Source: Scytonema sp045865695
Lineage (GTDB): Bacteria; Cyanobacteriota; Cyanobacteriia; Cyanobacteriales; Nostocaceae
Assembly (NCBI RefSeq): GCF_045865695.1
Contig: NZ_BAACAP010000214.1
Span: 1 to 64,000, forward strand
DNA: 64,000 bases
Direction of reading: 5' to 3'
The notes below the pieces were generated by a model. That model was not told where the DNA came from. It searched no databases and saw nothing but the letters and a program-made list of their open reading frames with translations. Of this stretch, positions 1 to 8,876 are shown one piece after another. The translations under genes were made by a program, and so were the position numbers. Every line of letters starts with the position of its first letter. The first letter of the stretch is position 1.

Positions 1-458
1 CCGCAGACGGGTTCCGCAACTACTCTAGCGGCAAACACAGCGAATCGCTTGAGGAGTTGCTAGTCGATCGGGCGCAATTGCTGACCCTGTCAGCACCTGA
101 GATGACGGTTCTCGTGGGCGGTTTGCGCGTCCTGGGTGCGAACTTTGGAGCGTCCAAACACGGCGTCTTCACCGATCGCTCAGAGACGTTGACCAATGAC
201 TTCTTCGTGAACCTGCTTGACCTGGGCACGACGTGGAAGGCGACCACTGAAGATGAATATGAGTTCGAGGGGCGCAATCGCAGAACAGGCGAACTCAAGT
301 GGAGCGCTACCCGTGTTGACCTCATCTTCGGTTCAAACTCTCAGCTACGCGCTCTCGCGGAAGTCTACGGATCTAAGGACTCGCAGCAGAAATTTGTGCA
401 TGACTTTGTGGCAGCGTGGGACAAGGTGATGAACCTCGATCGCTTTGACCTCGCTTAG
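1..458 (+). CDS. katG: Catalase-peroxidase, C-terminal part (partial)
   Basis: The open frame enters from the left edge (first full codon at base 3) and stops at 458, giving about 151 C-terminal residues of a bifunctional heme catalase-peroxidase, which removes H2O2. Recognisable KatG C-domain stretches are LTLSAPEMTVLVGGLRVLG, then GVFTDRSETLTNDFFVNLLD, then WSATRVDLIFGSNSQLRALAEVYG and a closing VAAWDKVMNLDRFDL. The heme-binding N-terminal domain, which holds the catalytic residues, lies outside the window, so activity cannot be judged. No frameshift is seen in the visible part. The family assignment is secure because this C-domain is peculiar to KatG. Confidence 0.93.
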   Translation, partial: ADGFRNYSSGKHSESLEELLVDRAQLLTLSAPEMTVLVGGLRVLGANFGASKHGVFTDRSETLTNDFFVNLLDLGTTWKATTEDEYEFEGRNRRTGELKWSATRVDLIFGSNSQLRALAEVYGSKDSQQKFVHDFVAAWDKVMNLDRFDLA

Positions 459-530
459 TCGAGAGCGTAAAGGTCCATCTGCGTTAAGAGGTTGTTTGAA
501 AAGTGGTTGGCTGTGATTTTAGTCACTTAT

Positions 531-610
531 CGATCCCCCCTAGCCCCCCTTAAAAAGGGGGGAAATAGAAGCAAAATCCCCCTTAAAAAGGGGGATTTAG
601 GGGGATATCG
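531..610. repeat. Palindromic cyanobacterial repeat downstream of katG
   Basis: CGATCCCCCC opens the element and GGGGATATCG closes it. Inside are two further C-run/TTAAAAA/G-run hairpins. It lies between convergent katG and the EF-G-like gene, so it could fold as a bidirectional terminator. Similar C-run/G-run palindromes recur at about 3125-3206. Confidence 0.7.
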
Positions 611-668
611 AACGTTTTGCTACCGATAAGAGGACTTTTAAAACATCCTCTAAGGCTGCGGTTAAAAA

Positions 669-2714
669 CTATTTACCATTCCCCCCATTACCATTACTAC
701 TAGCGAGAATGCGCTCGGCTAACTTATCAGGAACCTCCTGGAGATGGTCAAACTCCCAATGGAAAGAACCAACACCAAGAGTCAGCGATCGCAATTCCAC
801 AATAAAGTTTTGCATTTCTGATTGTGGTAAATACGATACAACACTATCCCAACCGTGCCAATTGCCGATACCTTCATAACCCAAAATCTGCCCCCGTCTA
901 CCAGTCACGAGTTGCAAGACTTTAGCAGTAAATTCATTAGGAGTCTTAACCTCAACGCGAACAATAGGTTCTAGTAGAGTCGGTTCGCACTTAGGTATTC
1001 CTGTTTGCATAGCAACACGAGCCGCTTGCTTGAACGCCTGTTCGGAACTATCAACAGTATGGTAAGAACCATTCGTCAGAGTCACCGAGACATCCACTAC
1101 AGGGAAACCCAAAGGACCGTGTGTCAGAAACTCACGCACCCCAATCTCCACGCCAGGGATATACTGTTTGGGAACAACACCGCCAACAATAGTTTCCTTA
1201 AAGTTAAAACCCTCACCCCGCGCCAATGGTTGGATATCTAGATAAACATCACCAAACTGTCCGTGACCGCCACTTTGGTGCTTGTAACGACCGTGTACTG
1301 ATGTCACAGGTTTGCGGATTGTTTCTTTATAAGGCACTTGCGGTAAGTGCGTAGTCATGGGTAAGTTATACTTACGGCGCAAACGGTCTAAGGCTACTTG
1401 CAAATGAATCTCGCCTTGACCCCAAAGGATCACTTCATGAGTATCCCCGTGCTGTTCCCAAGCCAGAGAACAATCTTCTTCCAGCAATTTAGTAATTGCA
1501 CTGCTAAGCTTCACCTCATCATTGCGCTTTTCAGGAGTAATAGCGAGGGCATAGACGGGTTCGAGGTGCTCGGCTTTAGGTAACGCTGTGACAGATTGTG
1601 AATCGCAAGAAATTGTATCTCCTGTCTTAATACCTTCCAAACGGCTGATAGCAATGATGTCACCCGCACAAGCTTCATTGACCTGCACCTGCTGTTGTCC
1701 CATGAGGCGATAAAGACCACCAGCACGAACGCCATTCAGTACGATTCCGTCAGTGAGTTTACCCTGCCAAACCCGTACTAAAGATATTTTGCCACCTTGG
1801 GGAGTGTAGTAAGTTTTGAGAACCTGCGCTAGAGGTGACTTACTCGATTGACCTTTCAAGCGACGTTCTGCTGTAGCTTCCGGTTCGGGGGCTTCCTTAA
1901 CCAAGGCTTGTAAAAGCGGACGCACGCCATAATCTTGTTCTGCAACGCCAAAGAAAACGGGTACGACTAAATCTGCTCCCAATTCCATTTTCAGGTCTTG
2001 GAGTATTTCTTCTTGAGGCGGTTCGATGTCTTCTAAAAGTTCTTCTAGTAAATGGTCGTCAAAATTTGCCAAAGCTTCGAGCATTTCGGCTCGTGCGATA
2101 TGTTCTTCCTCTTTAAGTTCTTCCGGGAAAGGGATGGGGTCAGCTGGCGCACCGGGATGATATTTGTACGCTTGTTCGCTCACTAAGTCAATAAAGCCAA
2201 TCAGTGCTTCCCCTTGCATGATGGGATATTGATGTGCAACTAGGGGACGGCTAGAAACGGCTTTGAGAGCATGTAGCGTATTTAGAACGTTTATATTCGC
2301 CCGATCCATTTTATTAACAAAGACGAGATGGGGAATTTCCCAGTCGTCCAGAAATTTAAACAGAGGCGCAAGAGTTAAGACTCGTTCGGTGATGGGTTCG
2401 CAAACAACAATTGCTGCATCTACGCCCATTAAAGCGTTGTAAGTTTCTTGAGCAAATTCTACACTTCCAGGACAGTCCACAAATGTGAAACGAATATCGC
2501 TATACTCAGTGCAAGCAGTGCTAACTTCCACACTCATTTGGCGATCGCGTGATTCAGCAGCACTATCTCCCACAGTGTTGCCATCTTTAATGGTGCCTTT
2601 GCGCGAAATTGCCCCTGTCACAAACAACAAACTTTCCAGCAACGTAGTTTTTCCACTTAAATATGGACCAACAATTGCCACATTCCGCGAACCCGATTTG
2701 ACTTTTTCGTTCAT
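669..2714 (-). CDS. EF-G-like translational GTPase
   Basis: A 681-residue elongation-factor-G family GTPase that would act on the ribosome. G1 is GPYLSGKTTL (residues about 17-26) instead of the classical GHVDAGKTT, G3 is DCPGSVEF (about 78), and G4 is NKMD (about 133). Domain II, the EF-G domain III/IV region (FGDVYLDIQP, GVRE) and a C-terminal EFG_C ferredoxin-like fold (PIVRVEVKTPNEFTAKV) all follow. The divergent P-loop and 681-residue length resemble the EF-G-like paralogues found beside the housekeeping fusA in cyanobacteria, so it is probably not the main translocase (inference). The gene is monocistronic, and no str-operon genes flank it. Confidence 0.88.
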   Translation of the reverse strand: MNEKVKSGSRNVAIVGPYLSGKTTLLESLLFVTGAISRKGTIKDGNTVGDSAAESRDRQMSVEVSTACTEYSDIRFTFVDCPGSVEFAQETYNALMGVDAAIVVCEPITERVLTLAPLFKFLDDWEIPHLVFVNKMDRANINVLNTLHALKAVSSRPLVAHQYPIMQGEALIGFIDLVSEQAYKYHPGAPADPIPFPEELKEEEHIARAEMLEALANFDDHLLEELLEDIEPPQEEILQDLKMELGADLVVPVFFGVAEQDYGVRPLLQALVKEAPEPEATAERRLKGQSSKSPLAQVLKTYYTPQGGKISLVRVWQGKLTDGIVLNGVRAGGLYRLMGQQQVQVNEACAGDIIAISRLEGIKTGDTISCDSQSVTALPKAEHLEPVYALAITPEKRNDEVKLSSAITKLLEEDCSLAWEQHGDTHEVILWGQGEIHLQVALDRLRRKYNLPMTTHLPQVPYKETIRKPVTSVHGRYKHQSGGHGQFGDVYLDIQPLARGEGFNFKETIVGGVVPKQYIPGVEIGVREFLTHGPLGFPVVDVSVTLTNGSYHTVDSSEQAFKQAARVAMQTGIPKCEPTLLEPIVRVEVKTPNEFTAKVLQLVTGRRGQILGYEGIGNWHGWDSVVSYLPQSEMQNFIVELRSLTLGVGSFHWEFDHLQEVPDKLAERILASSNGNGGNGK

Positions 2715-3116
2715 AAATCCTCCCTAGCCACTAGTTGTTTCTAGCCGCGTTATTCTAAGTAATTAAGGCTTCAAAAGTCGTTTCTTCAAAAGATTATGCG
2801 GTCTTTAATTTGAGATTATCTCCTCTTTAAGAGACACCGATTAAAATCGTATTTTCTTGTAATCTTTTACCGAATAAAAATTAAATATTACAAACAATTA
2901 TGTATGAAACTAAACTTATATGAATTAATCCCTTTGAAACCAAAAGTTTGTAAAGTGAATGTAACAAAAGTGTCGATTGTCATTGGTCATTTGTCATTAG
3001 TCATTTGTAAGGGTTTTAACGTGTTTACATATTTTTATACAGTTCGTTTGCTCACCTATCTACTTACGCAACTTCAAGAATATTTTGGGAATGTGACAAA
3101 ACCTGAGTTTGAGCTT
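2715..3116. other. Intergenic region between divergent genes
   Basis: An AT-rich interval between the divergent EF-G-like and TPR genes that must hold both promoters. A short imperfect repeat (CATTGGTCATTTGTCATTAGTCATTTG) lies at about 2981-3007. The TPR frame is open from 2904, but the composition upstream of 3117 does not look coding. Confidence 0.5.
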
Positions 3117-4196
3117 ATGTCTTACCCCACCCTAACCCTCCCCTTGGAAAGGGGAGGGAACTGGAGATTCAATCTCCCCCCTTTCCAAGGGGGGACTAAG
3201 GGGGGTAGCTTGAAGAGGGCTACTTGTATCTCTAGGTATCGTCTTGCTATCCTAGTAAGTCTAATATTAGTTACCGAAAGCTTTATCTCCCACTCCAGCG
3301 CTCTCCCCCTTTCCCCCCTATCCCCAGAGGGGGTCCCGAGTCCCCCCTCTCCCACTCCCTCTCTACTCACGCAATACGTTGACAGCGGTGCTCCAGAGTA
3401 TTTAGACCAAGGGTTACAGGCAATAAAAGTGGGGAGAGTTACAGATGCGATCGCATTATTTCGCAAAGCCACCGAACTCGATCCTAATTTAGCCCCAGCA
3501 CATTACAACTTGGGGCTAGCACTGCGACAAATCGGACAGTTACAACCAGCAGCAGATGCATTTTACAAAGCCACACAAGCAGATTCTAAATTTGCCCTAG
3601 CCTACGCTAACTTAGGTGGATCGCTCCTAGAAGGTTCCAATCTGCAACAAGCAGGAGATTATTTGCGGCGAGCAATAGAAATCGATCCCAAACTAGGGAT
3701 AGCGCACTACAACTTAGGATTAGTGTACGAGCAACAAAGAAATTGGGAAAGAGCCATACCATCCTTTAGGAAAGCAATGGAATTTAGCCCCAATGCACCC
3801 GAACCAGCTTACCATGTAGGGTTGTGCTACTTGCAACAAGGGAAAACAGATAAAGCAAAAGAAGTCTTTCGCAGAGCGGTCAAAATCAACCCCAAATATT
3901 CAGAAGCTCATTACAATTTGGGAACAATTTTATTCAGTCAAAGTAAATTCAAAGATGCATTAGAAGCTTTTAGAAAAGCAGCAGAAGGGAACTCTAATTA
4001 TGCAAATGCTTATTATGGAGCGGGATTAGCTTTTATACAATTAAGACAATATTCCGACGCTGTAAAAGTATTACAATACGCCAGAGATTTATACAAAGCT
4101 CAAGGAAATTCACGGTGGGCAAACCAAGCCTCACAATTGTTGCAACAGACACAAAATTTAAATAATCCGCAAAATTTTAATTATCAACCGCGCTAG
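3117..4196 (+). CDS. Tetratricopeptide-repeat protein, probably exported
   Basis: The C-terminal two thirds consist of about seven TPR units (for example LDQGLQAIKVGRVTDAIALF, then LAPAHYNLGLALRQIGQL), a protein-protein interaction scaffold. Before them come a hydrophobic segment (RLAILVSLILVTESFISHSSA) that looks like a signal peptide or anchor, and a Pro/Ser-rich linker. The start is uncertain. ATG 3117 would place a palindromic G/C-run repeat (3125-3206) inside the coding region as about 30 odd residues. TTG 3210, just after the repeat, would place the signal-like segment right at the N-terminus. The frame is open as far as 2904. The partner is unknown. Confidence 0.8.
   Translation: MSYPTLTLPLERGGNWRFNLPPFQGGTKGGSLKRATCISRYRLAILVSLILVTESFISHSSALPLSPLSPEGVPSPPSPTPSLLTQYVDSGAPEYLDQGLQAIKVGRVTDAIALFRKATELDPNLAPAHYNLGLALRQIGQLQPAADAFYKATQADSKFALAYANLGGSLLEGSNLQQAGDYLRRAIEIDPKLGIAHYNLGLVYEQQRNWERAIPSFRKAMEFSPNAPEPAYHVGLCYLQQGKTDKAKEVFRRAVKINPKYSEAHYNLGTILFSQSKFKDALEAFRKAAEGNSNYANAYYGAGLAFIQLRQYSDAVKVLQYARDLYKAQGNSRWANQASQLLQQTQNLNNPQNFNYQPR
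3125..3206. repeat. Palindromic G/C-run repeat at the 5' end of the TPR gene
   Basis: CCCCTTGGAAAGGGG and CCCCCTTTCCAAGGGGGG form two hairpins flanked by CCCTAACC and ACTAAGGGGGG. This is the same class of element as at 531-610. It is in frame with the TPR gene and probably shifted or extended its original start. Confidence 0.65.
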
Positions 4197-4494
4197 GTGA
4201 AAGAATAAAGTGTAAAGTATGAAGTAAAGTTCCCATAATAAAAATTTGGGAATTGAAACAATAATGTATCGCTACAAACGCTGTCTCATACAATTTTGGA
4301 TTTTAGATTTTAGATTTGGGATTGAGTAAGTCTTATTTTGACTGGATTTCAACCAAAAATTAGTCTAATTTTTGTTTCCAATTTGTATCCTTTATGAACA
4401 AAATTAGGGGCTTATATCCGTAAATATGAAGTATGAAGGAGAAATTTTTCATCCTTTATCCTTCATCCTTTATCCTTTCTTAAGTGGTAATGTC

Positions 4495-5037
4495 ATGCTC
4501 ATGAAAAAGCGCCTCAAGAGCCAATTCTTATTCTCCAATCGCTGGATTGACCGACACTGGATAGTTCGCAATATGGAAGCTTTCCAAGATTTAATCGTGA
4601 TTATTTTGTGTTTGGGTTTATTTGCCGTTATGCTCGTTCAGTTATGGGGGATAGCAACTGCTCTCACACAATCAGTAGATTATAAACATGTGACAGCCAA
4701 AATACTGTTTATCTTGATTTTGGTTGAGTTGTTCCGATTGCTCATGGTTTATTTACAAGAGCATAGTATTTCAGTTGGAGTTGCAGTAGAAGTTACAATT
4801 GTGTCTTTATTGCGAGAAGTTGTGGTTCATGGTGCATTAGAAATTTCTTGGATTCAAGCTGCAGCCATTTGTTGTTTATTGCTAATTTTAGGTGGACTAT
4901 TGATAGTGTGCGCTAAAACACCCCATATGGATTGTATAAGTGCCAATACTAAGGTGTGTCCTATTAAACATCACGAAGATATGTACCAGGAAAGCGAATT
5001 CCATTCAAGACGCTATTCAGTGACCAGTGACCAGTAA
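4495..5037 (+). CDS. PsiE-like phosphate-starvation-inducible membrane protein
   Basis: From ATG 4495 (or 4501) the product is about 180 residues with four hydrophobic segments: LIVIILCLGLFAVMLVQLWG, a second around ILFILILVELFRLLMVYL, a third around VGVAVEVTIVSLLREVVV, and AAAICCLLLILGGLLIVC. The order and the ELFRLL...VEVTIVSLLRE motif fit the PsiE family of inner-membrane proteins, whose molecular function is unknown. The frame is open from 4426, but the upstream part is repeat-like sequence. The last residues (VTSDQ) and the stop codon are supplied by the tandem repeat that starts at 5018. Confidence 0.8.
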   Translation: MLMKKRLKSQFLFSNRWIDRHWIVRNMEAFQDLIVIILCLGLFAVMLVQLWGIATALTQSVDYKHVTAKILFILILVELFRLLMVYLQEHSISVGVAVEVTIVSLLREVVVHGALEISWIQAAAICCLLLILGGLLIVCAKTPHMDCISANTKVCPIKHHEDMYQESEFHSRRYSVTSDQ

Positions 5038-5110
5038 TCAGTGACCAGTAATCAGTGACCAGTGACCAGTGACCAGTGACCAGTGACTAGTAATTCAGTG
5101 ACCAGTGACC
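5018..5110. repeat. Short tandem heptamer array (CAGTGAC / CAGTAAT)
   Basis: About thirteen copies of a 7-bp unit alternating CAGTGAC and CAGTAAT, the STRR class of filamentous cyanobacteria. It provides the 3' end of the PsiE-like gene. A related array lies at 55344-55418. Confidence 0.9.
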
Positions 5111-5209
5111 AATTTTCCAAGTTAGGTATTCTTTTGGACAGATGAAGACCTTCCTTCAGGCAAGTAGAAGGGAATAAGAGAATAAGAAACCAATAGGAGG
5201 GTAAATCTC

Positions 5210-5458
5210 ATGGTTCAAACACCAGGAAACAATACTCAAACCCAGAATCCCGTAAGCAACCTGGAATACGACTTTCTCACCGTTTTGCATAACAAGGCGG
5301 AAGCCATCAAAGCTTACGAAACTTATATCAACGATGCACAGCAAGCAGGTTCTCAACCTTGTGTAGAACTATTCCAGAAGTTGCGTCAGGCTGACATCGA
5401 GCATGCACAAGAAATCCGTCATCACCTTCAGCAAGTCTTGCAACATGGCAAGATGTAA
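5210..5458 (+). CDS. Small conserved-type helical protein, function unknown
   Basis: An 82-residue acidic, soluble protein with a good ribosome-binding site (TAGGAGG, about 10 bases before ATG 5210). Residues 17-80 look wholly helical, with a Glu/His/Gln-rich heptad pattern (LEYDFLTVLHNKAEAIKAYE, then LRQADIEHAQEIRHHLQQVL). The paired EAIKAYE and EHAQEIRHH segments recall ferritin-like or hemerythrin-like helices, but the protein is only half a four-helix bundle. A metal-binding or dimeric role would be a guess. I do not recognise the family. It stands alone, downstream of the repeat array. Confidence 0.75.
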   Translation: MVQTPGNNTQTQNPVSNLEYDFLTVLHNKAEAIKAYETYINDAQQAGSQPCVELFQKLRQADIEHAQEIRHHLQQVLQHGKM

Positions 5459-5509
5459 GCTATTGCGCTTTGAATTTACATAGTAAGTTGTTGCGCTTTG
5501 AATTTACAC

Positions 5510-5604
5510 AGTAGGGCGGGCGAGGACGCCCACCCCACAAGAAATGAAATGTTTTTGAGATGTTTTGAGTGCAATCTCGTTCCCAGGCTCCGCCTGAGAA
5601 TGCA
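5510..5604. repeat. Two small dispersed hairpin repeats
   Basis: GTAGGGCGGGCGAGGACGCC is followed by CACCCCAC (5510-5537), then CTCGTTCCCAGGCTCCGCCT and GAGAATGC (5577-5604). Both are GC-rich short inverted repeats of a kind common in cyanobacterial intergenic DNA. They sit between convergent genes and may stop transcription from either side. Confidence 0.55.
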
Positions 5605-5610
5605 TTTTTC

Positions 5611-7227
5611 TTAACGCAACACTTGTATTAAATACTGCGTGAGAGTATGTGCATCTACGCCTAACTCTGTTCGCTCTTGTGCTGCTAGAATTCCTGCTTG
5701 AGAGTGCCACCAAGCTGCAGTTGCAGTAATATCTTCTATAAAAATATTCTTAGAAGAAGCTTGAGCTATCAATCCGCCAAGTAACCCGGTTAATACATCC
5801 CCACTACCTCCTCTTGCTAATGCTGGGGTGCTTTCAGGATTGAGCCAAACTGTACCTTGAGGATTCGCGATCGCAGTTCTCGCTCCTTTCAACAACACGA
5901 CTGCAGTACTTTGTGCGGCTGCTTCTTTGACTCCTTTGACTCTATCTCGATTGGGATCGGAAATATCGGGAAATAATCTCTTAAATTCACCAGCATGGGG
6001 AGTCAGTATTGTAGGTGCTTGCCGTTTTTGTAATGTAGGAATAGTCCCCATATCTGCTAAGATATTTAAGCCATCGGCATCAAGAACCAAAGGAGCTGTG
6101 CTGTCTAAAACTTCTTGTAATATTGGGTTAGCATCTCTTGTTAAACCGGGACCGCAGGCAATAGCATTAAATTTACTGAGGTCAGTATTTTCTGGTAGTT
6201 GAAGTTGCGCGATCGCTCCTGACTCAGTTTCCGGACACCCAATAATCAGTGCTTCGGGTAACTGTGCCACCATTATAGACTTGAGAGATTCTGGTACAGC
6301 AATAGAAAGCATCCCCACACCACTTGCTCTTGCTCCTAACCCAGTGAGTAATGCTCCTCCAGAATAACGACGCGAACCACAAATCAGTAGCAGATGTCCT
6401 TCTTTGTACTTGTAGGTAACTGGTGGACGAGGTAAAGGAAGAGTAGAAAGCGCAGTTGTTCTTGTAATACGTTTTATACTTAACGATTTGCCTAATATGG
6501 CGTGTATGTCAGCCAATGGAATATCAAAATCTATTAATTCTGCTTTGCCAATATAATCCAAAGCATGGTCTTGCAATAAACCAAGCTTCCATAAACCCAA
6601 ACAAAGGGTATGAGTCGCACGAACTGCAGTTCCCAACACTTCCCCAGTATCTGTATGCAATCCAGAAGGTAAATCGATGGCGATAATTGGTTTGTGCCAT
6701 TCATTGAGTCGATTAATAGTTGTCGCAATAGGATCTGCGATCGCTCTTTCCAAGCCAAATCCAAACAACCCATCAACGAACAGGTGATAATCCGCTAGTT
6801 GCTCAATTGACGAGTAACAAGGAATACCTATACTTTGAGCGTACTGTAAATGTTGCGAAGTTAATTCTTTAAGTTTGGAGAAAGGACAATAAATACCAAT
6901 TTCATAACCGCGAAAATACAACTCGCGAGCAACGACTAAAGCATCACCACCATTGTGACCGGGACCGACGAGAATTCCAATACGGAATGAGAGGGACTGG
7001 GGACTGGAAACTGGGGACTGGGGGAGAGGGAGTGGCGGGGAAGGGGAGAAGGGGGGGGAGTAGGTATTCTCTTCTACCGTTATTCTTTGGATGCGATTGG
7101 CAATTAATCCTGCTACTTTTTCCATCAAAGCTGCTATAGGCATTCCCCCAGCAAAGATACGTTCTTCGATGTCCCGCATTTGTTGTGCGGTGACAACTAC
7201 CTGTGAAATCAGTTCTTGTCTACCCAT
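5611..7227 (-). CDS. nnr: Bifunctional NAD(P)HX epimerase / ADP-dependent NAD(P)HX dehydratase
   Basis: A 538-residue cytosolic metabolite-repair enzyme. The N-terminal epimerase half (YjeF_N, residues about 1-230) has VGPGHNGGDALVVARELYFRG and DLPSG. The C-terminal dehydratase half (carbohydrate-kinase-like) has LTPHAGEFKRLF and the ATP-site motif GGSGDVLTGLLGGLIAQ. The two halves interconvert the NADHX/NADPHX epimers and dehydrate the S form with ADP. Residues about 55-80 (Pro/Ser/Leu-rich, YSPPFSPSPPLPLPQ) are encoded by repetitive CCCCAGT-type DNA at about 6985-7065. This looks like an in-frame STRR insertion in a surface loop just before the NAD(P)-binding Rossmann strand. Confidence 0.95.
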   Translation of the reverse strand: MGRQELISQVVVTAQQMRDIEERIFAGGMPIAALMEKVAGLIANRIQRITVEENTYSPPFSPSPPLPLPQSPVSSPQSLSFRIGILVGPGHNGGDALVVARELYFRGYEIGIYCPFSKLKELTSQHLQYAQSIGIPCYSSIEQLADYHLFVDGLFGFGLERAIADPIATTINRLNEWHKPIIAIDLPSGLHTDTGEVLGTAVRATHTLCLGLWKLGLLQDHALDYIGKAELIDFDIPLADIHAILGKSLSIKRITRTTALSTLPLPRPPVTYKYKEGHLLLICGSRRYSGGALLTGLGARASGVGMLSIAVPESLKSIMVAQLPEALIIGCPETESGAIAQLQLPENTDLSKFNAIACGPGLTRDANPILQEVLDSTAPLVLDADGLNILADMGTIPTLQKRQAPTILTPHAGEFKRLFPDISDPNRDRVKGVKEAAAQSTAVVLLKGARTAIANPQGTVWLNPESTPALARGGSGDVLTGLLGGLIAQASSKNIFIEDITATAAWWHSQAGILAAQERTELGVDAHTLTQYLIQVLR

Positions 7228-7287
7228 ATAATTTTGGATTTTAAATTTTAGATTACTTCAAAATCCCCAATCCCCAATCACCAATCC

Positions 7288-7977
7288 CTATTTGCCATAA
7301 TAAACTCTGGCATTTGATAAATTTCCTCGATTTCGGAGATACCTGTTTAAACTTTCTGCTTGCGATCGCTCTTCAAAAGGTCCAACTCTCACGTGTTCGC
7401 CCCGTGGCTCATTTCTAGCTTCTACATATTCTCCGTACCTGACTAATCCTCTAATCCGTCCTTCAAGATCGCGCAAGTCTTGAGAAATAGCAGGAACGAC
7501 TACATAGTAGCATTTATCACTGTAACCGCATCTTCTACCCGGATAGGGTCTATCTGGATAAGGTCTGTCATCGATAATCTCACCATTTGAAACCTCAATA
7601 GCTCTAACGCCTCTTAAACCATTGGATACTAACCTACTAGTTAGCCCCCGCATACGAGCTTCTCCACACCCATATCCGGCTTGGATGGCATTCCCATAAA
7701 AGAAAGCATCGCTGACTACTTGTCGAACTCGATTTAGTCCGTTACTTCTACTCACTAATATACGATAGCACCGTCTGTTGTCTGGATACCTCCGGTCGAA
7801 TTCCTGGGGTACGCCATATTCCTGAATGTTTTCAGGAAGTGGGGGGGGAGGGTAATTTTCATCCTGAGCTTTTGCAGAAGTTAATGGCAGTAGTATTGCT
7901 ATCCATCCTCCCAAAAGAAAAGACAGACAATAAACACTGAAAGATGTTGCGCTCCTACTTTGTATTTTTTTCGACAT
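7288..7977 (-). CDS. Secreted protein with SPOR-like C-terminus
   Basis: The product from ATG 7977 is about 229 residues. A typical signal peptide (hydrophobic YCLSFLLGGWIAILLPLTSA, then AKA-Q) indicates export. The frame is open to 8016, but that would add 13 residues before the charged n-region. A middle region has paired cysteines (RRCYRILVS, YGCGEARMRGL, CGYSDKCYYVVVP). The C-terminus (EHVRVGPFEERSQAESLNRY) looks like one SPOR-type RNP fold, which usually binds denuded peptidoglycan glycans. A cell-envelope role is inferred. It lies 60 bases downstream of the nnr start on the same strand. Confidence 0.72.
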   Translation of the reverse strand: MSKKIQSRSATSFSVYCLSFLLGGWIAILLPLTSAKAQDENYPPPPLPENIQEYGVPQEFDRRYPDNRRCYRILVSRSNGLNRVRQVVSDAFFYGNAIQAGYGCGEARMRGLTSRLVSNGLRGVRAIEVSNGEIIDDRPYPDRPYPGRRCGYSDKCYYVVVPAISQDLRDLEGRIRGLVRYGEYVEARNEPRGEHVRVGPFEERSQAESLNRYLRNRGNLSNARVYYGK

Positions 7978-8146
7978 ATTTATTTGTACGCTCGCTGGAA
8001 AAGTATAGAGTATCAAAAATACAACATTTTTGAGTAGGTTTACTGTCCTACTCCCCTCTTGTCAGCAGAAACAATGGAATTAGTCGAAATTTAAGCGATA
8101 TACCCCTTTATTGAGAGATATTTCATATTTTATCCTTTATTCTTCC

Positions 8147-8228
8147 CACTTTATTCTTGAGTTAGGTGGGCGAGAGAGCATCAAATTTGGTACGCTTGAG
8201 ATACCGCTTTGCAGATCGCGAAGAAACT
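8147..8228. repeat. 82-bp direct repeat, left copy
   Basis: This matches 8877-8958 at 81 of 82 positions; the only difference is G at 8159 against A at 8889. With the right copy it brackets the toxin-antitoxin pair. Confidence 0.95.
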
Positions 8229-8307
8229 GTCAAACTGGTATTGATGGCAGTATAGTTGTTACAGCTTTGTCAGAAACGCTTAGCTGGATCGTCTTCAAAC
8301 ATCAAAT

Positions 8308-8589
8308 TTATTGGTTGATTTGCTGTGAACCGTGTATTACAGCTAGCACTTCTATTTGTTCGGGCTTTATATAATATATGATTCGATATGAACCTTCAAT
8401 AACTTCACGAATTTGCTCAGTTTTGAATTCCGGTACAATCCGACCAGACAGAGGAAAATTAATAATTTGCTCCGAACGTCTAGTTATACGGTCAACTACT
8501 CTAGCCGCATACTGAGGTGAGTTTTGTGAAACGTAAGTATAAATAGCAGACAGATTTTCTACAGCTGTATCAGTCCAAAAAACTTTCAC
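8308..8589 (-). CDS. ParE/RelE-superfamily toxin
   Basis: A 93-residue basic protein with the compact RelE/ParE fold signature. It begins KVFWTDTAVENLSAIYTYVS, with paired helices, followed by RITRRSEQIINFPLSGRIVPEF and strands REVIEGSYRIIYYI. The NFPLSGR...REV...YRIIY pattern is the ParE-type plasmid-stabilisation toxin hallmark. The family inhibits gyrase or cleaves mRNA on ribosomes, and which applies here cannot be read from sequence. Its start codon overlaps the antitoxin stop by 4 bases. The full length indicates an active gene. Confidence 0.9.
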   Translation of the reverse strand: MKVFWTDTAVENLSAIYTYVSQNSPQYAARVVDRITRRSEQIINFPLSGRIVPEFKTEQIREVIEGSYRIIYYIKPEQIEVLAVIHGSQQINQ

Positions 8590-8774
8590 TCTCGTATTCC
8601 AAATTTTGCCCGAACGTCTTGTACAGATCTAACTCTACCAGCTTTACTGTCAGCAAGCCCAGCCTCAACTACTTGCCTAACATAAATTTCGTACATTAAA
8701 TCGTCCCATGTACAGTCTTCTGGCAATCTTTCTATCAACTTTCGAGCTTCTTCTTTAACGTTTAGACTTTCCAT
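8586..8774 (-). CDS. Antitoxin of the ParE-type toxin
   Basis: A 62-residue acidic partner encoded just upstream of the toxin, with an ATGA overlap implying translational coupling. The sequence (KEEARKLIERLPEDCTWDDL, then VEAGLADSKAGRVRSVQDVR) matches the short helical antitoxins paired with cyanobacterial ParE toxins. The N-terminal half would dimerise, and the C-terminal tail would wrap the toxin. No classical RHH or HTH domain is obvious, so autoregulation is uncertain. Confidence 0.85.
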   Translation of the reverse strand: MESLNVKEEARKLIERLPEDCTWDDLMYEIYVRQVVEAGLADSKAGRVRSVQDVRAKFGIRE

Positions 8775-8876
8775 GAATTTAGCACGAAACTAGCTTTACT
8801 TATATAGTATAGACATTATTAACTGCCTGACCAATGACCAACAACTAACCAATAACCACTAATCACTATCGTTCAC

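Noticed and set aside
20..325. Minus-strand open frame opposite katG
   Set aside because: Shadow of the katG coding frame; Ser/Arg-rich with no family features.
2904..3116. N-terminal extension of the TPR protein to 2904
   Set aside because: Translates low-complexity intergenic DNA (GTCATTTGTCATTAG) and would put over 100 residues before the signal-like helix.
3122..3472. Minus-strand frame over the 5' part of the TPR gene
   Set aside because: Made of palindromic repeat and proline-codon DNA read antisense.
5018..5110. Regular repeats resembling a CRISPR array
   Set aside because: The units are contiguous 7-bp heptamers with no unique spacers, the STRR type, and no cas genes are near.
8111..8374. 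Plus-strand frame running through the left 82-bp repeat into the toxin gene
   Set aside because: Overlaps the ParE toxin antisense and translates repeat DNA; no domain or ribosome-binding site.
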